Source: JBOFDP01 sp051647125
GTDB lineage: Bacteria; Bacteroidota; Bacteroidia; Chitinophagales; Chitinophagaceae
Assembly: GCA_051647125.1 (NCBI GenBank)
Contig: JBOFDP010000100.1
Coordinates: 1 to 22,989, forward strand
Reading direction: 5' to 3'
Length of the DNA: 22,989 nt
Within the stretch, counting starts at the first letter, position 1. Every line of letters begins with the position of its first letter. A program made the translations under genes and the position numbers. Below, piece by piece: positions 17,033 through 22,989 of this stretch. The notes below the pieces were generated by a model. It worked only from the letters and a program-made list of their open reading frames with translations. It searched no databases and was not told where the DNA came from.

Positions 17033-17053
17033 AAAGTATTATTATTATAATCA

Positions 17054-17085
17054 CAAAAATAAAACAATAATCCCTCAAAAGCAAA
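17054..17085 (-). promoter_or_regulatory. Bacteroidota promoter for deoC (-33 TTTG and -7 TATTTTTG)
   Basis: The minus strand has TATTTTTG at 17061-17054 (an exact TAnnTTTG match, 21 bases before the ATG at 17032) and TTTG at 17085-17082, separated by 20 bases. Both elements at the expected spacing make this the strongest promoter call in the window. Confidence 0.72.
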
Positions 17086-17123
17086 AGATTTAAGCGAAAA
17101 AATATATTTATACTACGGAGGTA

Positions 17124-17149
17124 AAATTTTTTATATATATAAAAAATTT
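17124..17149. repeat. Perfect 26-base AT-only palindrome in the deoC-katA divergent region
   Basis: The pattern is A3 T6, then (AT)4, then A6 T3, reading the same on both strands. It lies between two divergent starts, so a terminator is unlikely. It may be an operator or curved DNA, but being all A/T it could arise by chance. Confidence 0.45.
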
Positions 17150-17156
17150 AGGAATG

Positions 17157-17174
17157 TTTAGTTAAACAACTAAA
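17157..17174. promoter_or_regulatory. Inverted repeat upstream of katA, candidate operator
   Basis: TTTAGTT and AACTAAA are perfect 7-base arms around a 4-base spacer (AAAC), about 110 bases before the katA start. Catalase genes are often controlled by OxyR, PerR or Fur-type regulators. The sequence does not match a consensus I can name, so the role is speculative. Confidence 0.35.
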
Positions 17175-17238
17175 TGTAAAATAGATATTGTGAATTGTTT
17201 TATAAAAAATATTTAAAAAATCTATGAAACAATAATTG

Positions 17239-17246
17239 TAATCTTG
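17239..17246 (+). promoter_or_regulatory. Weak -7 candidate for katA
   Basis: TAATCTTG matches seven of the eight positions of TAnnTTTG and lies 39 bases before the katA ATG. No -33 TTTG is evident. Promoters that depend on an activator often have poor matches, which would suit an inducible catalase. Confidence 0.35.
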
Positions 17247-17285
17247 AAAAAAATATTTAATAAAAAAATTTAGAAATGTATTCTT

Positions 17286-18782
17286 ATGAGTGATCATCAA
17301 AACAAAAATTTAACTACCCGTAATGGATCTCCAGTTGTGGATAACCAAAATGTAATGACCGCAGGAAAAAGAGGTCCTTTGCTATTGCAAGATGTTTGGT
17401 TTTTAGAAAAATTAGCCCACTTTGATAGGGAATTAATTCCTGAAAGAAGAATGCACGCTAAAGGTTCAGGCGCTTATGGCGTATTTAAAGTAACTCATGA
17501 TATTACTAAATACACAAAAGCTAAAATTTTCTCTACAATAGGGAAGGAAACACCTTTGTTTGTACGTTTTTCTACTGTAGCAGGAGAAAGAGGAGCGGCA
17601 GATGCGGAAAGAGATATTCGTGGCTTTGCTGTCAAATTTTATACCGAAGAAGGCAACTGGGATTTGGTAGGAAATAATACTCCTGTATTCTTTCTCAGAG
17701 ATCCTTTAAAATTTCCAGATCTTAATCATGCCGTAAAGCGTGATCCTAAAACTAATCTTAGAAGTGCAAATAATAATTGGGATTTCTGGACATTACTTCC
17801 CGAAGCATTACACCAGGTTACAATCACCATGAGTGATAGAGGAATTCCCAAGTCATATCGACATATGCATGGTTTTGGAAGTCATACTTTTAGCTTTATT
17901 AGTGCTGAGAATAAAAGATATTGGGTAAAATTTCATATCAAAACACAACAAGGTATTCAGAATCTTACCGATGAAGAAGCTACCGAGTTGATAGGCAAAG
18001 ACAGAGAGAGTCATCAAAGAGATTTGTTTGATAGTATAGCAAAGGGAGATTTTCCAAAATGGACATTTTATGTACAAATTATGGAAGAAGAAGCGGCTAA
18101 TGCCTATCATTTTCATCCCTTTGATCTAACTAAAGTATGGTCATATAAAGATTATCCTTTAATACCTGTTGGAGAGTTAGTATTGGATAGAAATCCTGAA
18201 AATTACCATGCAGAAGTGGAGCAAGTAGCATTTAATCCTGCTAATGTAGTACCAGGTATAGGATTTTCTCCAGATAGAATGTTGCAAGGTAGATTGTTTT
18301 CTTATGGCGATGCACAGCGTTATCGATTGGGGGTAAATCATCATCAAATACCAGTCAATGCTCCTCGTTGTCCATTTCTTGCTTTTCATCGTGATGGGGC
18401 TATGCGTGTGGATGGAAATTACGGATCTACTAAAGGATACGAACCCAATAGTTATGGAGAATGGCAAGAACAAAAACAATATCAAGAACCACCTTTAAAA
18501 ATAGATGGGAATGCTGATATTTTTGATTATAGAGAGGATGATGCCGATTATTATTCTCAACCAGGAGATTTGTTTCGCGTGATGACTCCTAAGCAACAAG
18601 AGGTACTTTGTTATAATACAGCTAATGCTATGGGTGATGCCGAAAAATTTATTAAAATTCGTCATATTCGTAACTGCTATAAAGCAGATCCAAAGTATGG
18701 AGAAGGTGTAGCCAAAGCTTTAGGTATTAGTTTTGAAGAAGCACTTAGTTTTGAAGGTTATGAAATGAAAAAAATAAAATAA
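17286..18782 (+). CDS. katA: Monofunctional haem catalase (small-subunit, clade 3 type)
   Basis: The enzyme converts hydrogen peroxide to water and oxygen. At 498 residues without a signal peptide it fits the small-subunit cytoplasmic type. The distal haem histidine is in PERRMHAKGSGAYG (H57), the distal asparagine in NWDLVGNN (N130), and the proximal haem tyrosine in GRLFSYGDAQRYR (Y340). The conserved RGAADAERDIRGFAVKFY and FFLRDPLKFPD blocks are present, as are YRLGVNHHQIPVN and the NADPH-region-like residues of the C-terminal part. Nothing looks broken. It has its own 253-base upstream region with inverted repeats and its own terminator, so it is a single-gene unit. A catalase implies exposure to oxygen or host-derived peroxide. 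Confidence 0.98.
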   Translation: MSDHQNKNLTTRNGSPVVDNQNVMTAGKRGPLLLQDVWFLEKLAHFDRELIPERRMHAKGSGAYGVFKVTHDITKYTKAKIFSTIGKETPLFVRFSTVAGERGAADAERDIRGFAVKFYTEEGNWDLVGNNTPVFFLRDPLKFPDLNHAVKRDPKTNLRSANNNWDFWTLLPEALHQVTITMSDRGIPKSYRHMHGFGSHTFSFISAENKRYWVKFHIKTQQGIQNLTDEEATELIGKDRESHQRDLFDSIAKGDFPKWTFYVQIMEEEAANAYHFHPFDLTKVWSYKDYPLIPVGELVLDRNPENYHAEVEQVAFNPANVVPGIGFSPDRMLQGRLFSYGDAQRYRLGVNHHQIPVNAPRCPFLAFHRDGAMRVDGNYGSTKGYEPNSYGEWQEQKQYQEPPLKIDGNADIFDYREDDADYYSQPGDLFRVMTPKQQEVLCYNTANAMGDAEKFIKIRHIRNCYKADPKYGEGVAKALGISFEEALSFEGYEMKKIK

Positions 18783-18806
18783 TCATATACAAATAATATT
18801 ATCCTT

Positions 18807-18834
18807 AAAAGTCCTTATTTGTAAGGGCTTTTTT
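18807..18834 (+). terminator. Intrinsic terminator of katA
   Basis: An 11-base-pair stem (AAAAGTCCTTA with TAAGGGCTTTT, one T-G wobble) and a 4-base loop TTTG run into a T6 tract, starting 25 bases after the katA stop. Confidence 0.88.
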
Positions 18835-18992
18835 ATGCTAACTTGTATATTTAGTTTTTGAAAAGATATATATTTCCATTCAAGATTTATAAAATATATA
18901 GTCAAAAAGATTATAGCATAGAATTAATTATAAATTTTATTCTAAAAAATTGTATATAATGTTTTATTTTTACTTTCTTTATAAAGAGAAAT

Positions 18993-19928
18993 ATGACAGT
19001 TAAAATACTTTCTCCAAAACCACGTATTATTTTTATGGGAACTCCCGAATTTGCGGTAGCTTCTCTACAAAAATTACTTGAACATGGATTTGAAATTATT
19101 ACAGTAATTACAGCTCCTGACAAGCCTGCTGGTAGAGGTTTACAAATGAAATTTTCTGCTGTAAAAAAATTTGCTTTACAACATAATCTTCCAATATTAC
19201 AACCTACTAACCTAAAAAACCCTGCTTTTTTACAAGAAATCAAAAACTTAAAACCTGATATTCAAATAGTGGTAGCTTTTAGAAAGTTACCAGATATATT
19301 AGTTAATATTCCGTTATTAGGAACTATTAATCTACACGCCTCCTTATTGCCTCAATATAGAGGAGCTGCTCCTATTAATTGGGTAATTATTAATGGAGAG
19401 AAAGAAACAGGTGTGACAATTATTCGGGTCTCTTCTAAAATTGATTGTGGGAATATTTTAAATCAACTTAAAATCCCTATTGCATTAAACGACAATGCAG
19501 GAATCTTACATGATATTTTAAAAGAAGAAGGGTCCAAACTATTAATAAATACAGTTTATGATATAATGCAAGGAAAAGTAAAAGAAATATTCCAAGATAA
19601 CTTGATAGATGAAGAAGATATAATAAAAGCCCCAAAACTGACTTCCGAAAATTGTAAGATAAATTTTACTAAAACAGTGGAAGAAATATCTCAAAAAATT
19701 AGAGGATTATCCCCTTATCCTGGAGCTTATACCTTTTTAGATAATAAATTACTAAAAATTTATAAATGTAGTATTGAATATTGTATTCCTGATAAACCAC
19801 TATTTACAGACAAGAAAACATATTTTAAGATGGCTTGTAGCAATGGATATATAATATTAGAAGAATTACAGATTGAGGGTAAAAAAAGAATGTCTATAGA
19901 ACAATTTTTAAAAGGATATAGATGTTAA
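18993..19928 (+). CDS. fmt: Methionyl-tRNA formyltransferase
   Basis: Fmt formylates the initiator Met-tRNA using 10-formyltetrahydrofolate. The N-terminal Rossmann domain starts at RIIFMGTPEFAVASL (residues 11-25). The catalytic set is complete: N113 and H115 in INLHASLLPQYRGAAPINW, and D151 in SKIDCGNI. The C-terminal OB-like tRNA-binding domain begins near residue 205 (RGLSPYPGAYTF). The 311-residue length is normal. The usual family start is close to MRIIFMGTP, so about ten extra residues precede it. The next in-frame ATG (codon 15) falls inside the conserved core, so I keep the ATG at 18993. It follows the katA terminator and lies convergent with the LysM gene. No def gene is adjacent. 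Confidence 0.96.
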   Translation: MTVKILSPKPRIIFMGTPEFAVASLQKLLEHGFEIITVITAPDKPAGRGLQMKFSAVKKFALQHNLPILQPTNLKNPAFLQEIKNLKPDIQIVVAFRKLPDILVNIPLLGTINLHASLLPQYRGAAPINWVIINGEKETGVTIIRVSSKIDCGNILNQLKIPIALNDNAGILHDILKEEGSKLLINTVYDIMQGKVKEIFQDNLIDEEDIIKAPKLTSENCKINFTKTVEEISQKIRGLSPYPGAYTFLDNKLLKIYKCSIEYCIPDKPLFTDKKTYFKMACSNGYIILEELQIEGKKRMSIEQFLKGYRC

Positions 19929-19957
19929 AAATCAATAAATAACCTATCTATAGCTTT

Positions 19958-21103
19958 TTAATATAAGCACTGTACTATAAAACTTTCTCCTTTAATTCCT
20001 AATTGATGAGCGGAAGCACTACTTATACAAATATCTATCTTTTTCAAGCGAAGATTTTCGGGCAATGGTCCCAATACTTTTACATATATTGATTTTTGTG
20101 TGGAAGGTGCTGTTATTTTAATTACCTGACCAACAGGTACTCCTACCATTAAAGCATAATATCGCTTATCTTGATACCCACTTTCATTTTTAAAAACACC
20201 ACTCATAAGATCCCCTGTTTGAAATTGATATCCATCATTTTGACGCACTAAGAATAAGGGTTTAAAAAAACCTTCTCCATCAATAGAATCACTAGATAAT
20301 ATCTTTGCAGTGGCAGACATGGTATCTTTTTTTTCTTTTGAAAAAGAGTCTAAATTGGAAGATATTATAGTATTTTTAGAGTATAAAGTGCTATTATTAG
20401 AGTTTGTTGGAGTATTAATAGAATTATTGTTATAGGGATTGTTAACTTGAGGAAGAGTAGGTTTTTTAGAAATATACTCCTCAGGAGCTTTATTTAGGTT
20501 ATTACCATTAGGTATCTCTTTATGGGTATTGTCTTGTGTTTTATTAGTACGGATTTTGGCAGCTTCAGATACCGTGTTTGAAGGTTGGTTGGACATTTTA
20601 ATATTTGAAGAAAAAATTTCCCCATTTTTACTATTATTGGTTTCATCAGACTTTAAATATCCAATAATTAAAAATCTATCTTTAATTATAAGATCTTCAA
20701 ATTCAATATTATTCCATTTTACTAGCACTGGAATAGGAACGCGGTTAAATTTAAGGCTAATTCTATAAAGTCCTTCTTTGGGTTGTATTTGATAATACAA
20801 AGGAATAAAAGAAGGATCTAAATTTTTATCTTTTGATAAAATTTGTTCCGTATTAAGAGGAATAAGTATTTGTTCGCCTGGATGTATAATAGTTGTTTTT
20901 GAATAGTTGGGATTTGCTGCTAAAAGGTTCTTTAGATTAATGCCACTATTACGTGCAATATTGGTAAGATTATCCCCTTTTTGAATGGTATATACAATAT
21001 AAGCACCACCTTTTGGAGAAGGTTTTACTACATATCCATCCTGAGCATAATTATACTCATAAGCAAAAATAAGACCAACTATTATAAGTATGATTTTGGG
21101 CAT
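19958..21103 (-). CDS. Secreted LysM protein with C-terminal RlpA-like (double-psi beta-barrel) domain
   Basis: The 381-residue protein has a signal peptide (cleaved near A20-Q21, YNYAQDG). The first LysM repeat is clear at about residues 36-82 (YTIQKGDNLTNIARNSGI to HPGEQILIP). A second, more diverged one is at about 103-150 (YQIQPKEGLYRISLKFN). A Ser/Asn/Thr-rich linker covers about 151-285. The C-terminal domain (from about 300) resembles RlpA: VGVPVGQVIKITA, VKVLGPLPE, and ISSASAHQLGIKGESF. LysM domains bind peptidoglycan, so the protein probably sits in the periplasm or on the cell wall. RlpA proteins can be lytic transglycosylases. The residues at the usual DRGP and DLS positions are here VLGP and CIS, so a non-catalytic scaffold is more likely. 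It has an exact -7 element upstream. Confidence 0.85.
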   Translation of the reverse strand: MPKIILIIVGLIFAYEYNYAQDGYVVKPSPKGGAYIVYTIQKGDNLTNIARNSGINLKNLLAANPNYSKTTIIHPGEQILIPLNTEQILSKDKNLDPSFIPLYYQIQPKEGLYRISLKFNRVPIPVLVKWNNIEFEDLIIKDRFLIIGYLKSDETNNSKNGEIFSSNIKMSNQPSNTVSEAAKIRTNKTQDNTHKEIPNGNNLNKAPEEYISKKPTLPQVNNPYNNNSINTPTNSNNSTLYSKNTIISSNLDSFSKEKKDTMSATAKILSSDSIDGEGFFKPLFLVRQNDGYQFQTGDLMSGVFKNESGYQDKRYYALMVGVPVGQVIKITAPSTQKSIYVKVLGPLPENLRLKKIDICISSASAHQLGIKGESFIVQCLY

Positions 21104-21135
21104 AAATCAAATTTTGTTATATCTTTAAGTTATTG

Positions 21136-21143
21136 CAAATATA
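21136..21143 (-). promoter_or_regulatory. Bacteroidota -7 element for the LysM gene
   Basis: The minus strand reads TATATTTG, an exact TAnnTTTG match, 32 bases before the ATG at 21103. The htrA terminator lies just upstream of it, consistent with a separate transcript. Confidence 0.6.
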
Positions 21144-21164
21144 GAATATATTGACTACATTTAT

Positions 21165-21201
21165 AAAAAAAGAAATGGAATATAGAAAGATACTCCATTT
21201 C
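21165..21201 (-). terminator. Intrinsic terminator of htrA
   Basis: On the minus strand GAAATGGA (21201-21194) and TCCATTTC (21179-21172) form an 8-base-pair stem around a loop of about 14 bases, followed by a T7 run at 21171-21165. It begins 28 bases after the htrA stop. Confidence 0.75.
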
Positions 21202-21228
21202 AATATTTTTAAAAGCGTAAAAAAAGGG

Positions 21229-22752
21229 TTAGGGTATTGTGATAGGGTAAGCATAAATACCATCATAATTAGGGTATATACCTTCTATTTTAACAGTACT
21301 TCCTTTAGATTCTTCAAAGTATTTTATTAAATCCTCCACATCATTCATTGGATCGCCATCTATGCTAATGATGATAAAACCTTGTTCTACACGAGTTTTT
21401 GATAATAATCCATTTGGATTTATTTTTTTTACGAAAATACCTCCAGTACACTTGTATTTCTCGGCATCTTTTTGGCTTAAAGCTTCAAATTCTGCACCCA
21501 ATATATGAGTTATTGATTTCTTAGTATTAAGTTCTACAGTACCAATATTATTTTTCAAAACTACAGATACTGTATTTTCCTTTCCATTTCTTTTGTATGT
21601 AATGTTAATTTTATCACCAGGGCGAAAAAAGGATAATTGTGAACTAAGTTCCATTCCAGAGAGAATAGGGATAGTATTAATTTTAGTAACAACATCTCCT
21701 TTTTTTAATCCAGCTTCTTGAGCTGCACCTTTATTAAAAACTTCGTTTATTTCTATACCTTCAATAGATTGATTACTACTGTCATTTCTATTATTTAGTA
21801 TATTTTTATAAGATATACCTAAATAACCACGTTGCACTTGTCCATATTTTATAATATCATTTGCAATTTTCTTTACAATATTAGAAGGAATAGCAAAGGC
21901 ATATCCAAGATAATAACCTGTTTGAGAAAGAATAGCAGAATTGATACCTATTAACTCTCCCTTAAGATTTACTAACGCACCTCCAGAATTTCCTTTATTT
22001 AAAGCAGCATCAGTTTGGATAAAAGATTCTACAGGAGAGGTCTTTTGTTTATTCATACCATTGATTCCTAAGGTACGAGATTTTGCACTAACAATACCTG
22101 CTGTAACGGTAGCATCTAAATTTAAGGGATACCCTACAGCTAATACCCATTGCCCAACCTGTATGTTGTCAGAGTTGGCATAAATAAGGTAAGGTAATTT
22201 TGTAGATTCTATTTTTAATACGGCAAGGTCGCTACTGGGATCATTTCCAATAAGTCTAGCTTTAAATTTTTGTCTATTGCTAAGGCTTGCTTCAATATCA
22301 CTAGCTACTTTTCCATCAGGTCCTGTAATAACATGATTATTGGTAACAATATATCCATCATTACTAATTAAAACTCCTGATCCTGCAGCTTGTTGTTCGG
22401 GAATAATTTGAGGACCAAATCCAAAAAAATCATCAAAAAAATCATCAAAAAAATCATTTTTTCTATATCTTTTTTGTGGCATTTGTTGTTGAAGAATTTT
22501 TTTAGGAAATTTAGTCTTGATGTGTACCACTGCAGGGATACTAGTTTCAGCCGCTGCTGTAAAATCAAAAGTTGCACCATTTTCTCCATTAGCAATTTTA
22601 TGGGTATAAGCACCATAATTAAAAGGTAAGCTATCTCTATTGTATTCTATAGACATAGTCTGAGTTATCCAAAAGTAAACTCCTAACACAACACTTGTGG
22701 TTAATAAACTAACAAATACGGTTTTTGTCATCTGACTCTTTAAAAATTTCAT
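21229..22752 (-). CDS. htrA: HtrA/DegP-family periplasmic serine protease
   Basis: HtrA proteases degrade or refold damaged envelope proteins. The 507-residue protein has an N-terminal membrane or signal segment (about residues 10-30), then a trypsin-like domain with an intact triad: H140 in TNNHVI, D175 in SSDLAVLKI and S256 in GNSGGAL. A first PDZ domain begins at about residue 308 (RGYLGISY; KGAAQEAGLKKGDVV at 341-355). A second, more diverged PDZ-like region is at about 415-490 (GLLSKTRVEQGFIIISIDG). Between the signal segment and the protease core is an Asp/Phe repeat, FFDDFFDDFFGFG (101-113), encoded by three copies of a 12-base unit. It has an exact -7 element upstream and an intrinsic terminator. 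Confidence 0.96.
   Translation of the reverse strand: MKFLKSQMTKTVFVSLLTTSVVLGVYFWITQTMSIEYNRDSLPFNYGAYTHKIANGENGATFDFTAAAETSIPAVVHIKTKFPKKILQQQMPQKRYRKNDFFDDFFDDFFGFGPQIIPEQQAAGSGVLISNDGYIVTNNHVITGPDGKVASDIEASLSNRQKFKARLIGNDPSSDLAVLKIESTKLPYLIYANSDNIQVGQWVLAVGYPLNLDATVTAGIVSAKSRTLGINGMNKQKTSPVESFIQTDAALNKGNSGGALVNLKGELIGINSAILSQTGYYLGYAFAIPSNIVKKIANDIIKYGQVQRGYLGISYKNILNNRNDSSNQSIEGIEINEVFNKGAAQEAGLKKGDVVTKINTIPILSGMELSSQLSFFRPGDKINITYKRNGKENTVSVVLKNNIGTVELNTKKSITHILGAEFEALSQKDAEKYKCTGGIFVKKINPNGLLSKTRVEQGFIIISIDGDPMNDVEDLIKYFEESKGSTVKIEGIYPNYDGIYAYPITIP
22423..22458 (-). repeat. Three tandem copies of a 12-base unit inside htrA
   Basis: On the plus strand the unit AAAAAAATCATC occurs three times in a row; only the last base of the third copy differs. 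Each unit is four codons, so copy-number change keeps the reading frame. It encodes the Asp-Asp-Phe-Phe repeats at about residues 99-110. Confidence 0.9.
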
Positions 22753-22788
22753 AATGGAATATTTTACTATTTTTAATTTTAATTTCTA

Positions 22789-22796
22789 CAAAAGTA
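22789..22796 (-). promoter_or_regulatory. Bacteroidota -7 element for htrA
   Basis: The minus strand reads TACTTTTG, an exact TAnnTTTG match, 36 bases before the ATG at 22752. No clear -33 TTTG was seen. Confidence 0.6.
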
Positions 22797-22833
22797 CAAA
22801 AAAAATCGTACATTAAAAATTTCTTTATTAATT

Positions 22834-22853
22834 AATTCTATATAAATAGAATT
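22834..22853. promoter_or_regulatory. Inverted repeat in the htrA upstream region, candidate operator
   Basis: AATTCTAT and ATAGAATT are perfect 8-base arms around ATAA. A third copy of AATTCTATAT follows at 22850-22859, overlapping the second arm. It lies between the htrA promoter and the rightmost start codon, a plausible place for a regulator of either gene, but the bound protein is unknown. Confidence 0.4.
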
Positions 22854-22931
22854 CTATATGTAGCCGTGTAATTAAATTTTTTTATATACTTTTACCTCTA
22901 TTGAAGGTTTCTTTAAAGATAAAATATAGCC

Positions 22932-22989
22932 ATGAAAATTCAATTAAATACATACATAAACTCAGAAAATGTGGCTAAAAAGGATAAAT
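22932..22989 (+). CDS. Possible start of a gene running off the right edge (unrecognised)
   Basis: An ATG at 22932 opens a frame of 19 codons (MKIQLNTYINSENVAKKDK) that continues past the window end without a stop. A seven-of-eight match to the -7 element, TACTTTTA, lies at 22887-22894, 37 bases upstream. The fragment is too short to identify. It loosely recalls no family strongly enough to name. Confidence 0.35.
   Translation, partial: MKIQLNTYINSENVAKKDK

Overview
The window looks like chromosomal DNA from a strongly AT-rich member of the Bacteroidota. Several signs point there. Seven sites upstream of genes match the Bacteroidota -7 promoter element TAnnTTTG exactly. Start codons lack obvious Shine-Dalgarno sequences. 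IspG is the large form with a central insert. Exported proteins carry signal peptides ending in a Bacteroidota-like 'SQ' or 'AQ'. The left edge encodes a surface protein built from Ig-like repeats typical of this phylum. The low GC would fit a host-associated or streamlined lineage. Genes for lysine synthesis, isoprenoid synthesis, DNA repair and catalase argue against an extremely reduced genome. The genus cannot be named from the sequence alone.

Layout, left to right. Positions 1-1729 hold the 5' end of a large repeat-bearing secreted protein on the minus strand, running off the left edge. Divergent from it is a plus-strand run: atpG, scpB, lysA, a UbiA-family prenyltransferase, and ispG (1873-7658). 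Convergent with ispG is a long minus-strand block (7682-17032). It contains an M23 peptidase-mutL pair, and deoC - CBM9/DOMON-like secreted protein - dnaG - secreted endonuclease/exonuclease/phosphatase (EEP) protein - uvrB. A 253-base divergent region separates deoC from the plus-strand catalase katA, which ends in a clear intrinsic terminator, followed by fmt. The right part is minus strand again: a LysM/RlpA-like cell-wall protein and an HtrA/DegP protease with its own terminator. At the right edge a possible plus-strand gene begins.

Functionally this is mostly housekeeping. DNA replication and repair are represented by dnaG, uvrB and mutL, and chromosome segregation by scpB. Cell wall and envelope genes are the M23 peptidase, the LysM protein, HtrA and lysA. 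Quinone and isoprenoid synthesis are represented by the UbiA-family enzyme and ispG. The remainder are translation initiation (fmt), ATP synthase (atpG), nucleoside catabolism (deoC) and oxidative defence (katA). No mobile element, CRISPR array, tRNA, rRNA or defence island was seen, and I found no convincing new multigene system. The more unusual points are a MutL without the acidic motif of the endonuclease site, a LysM protein whose RlpA-like domain lacks conserved Asp residues, in-frame 12-base repeats in htrA, a G7 tract in the surface-protein gene, inverted repeats upstream of katA and htrA, and atpG standing apart from the other ATP synthase genes.
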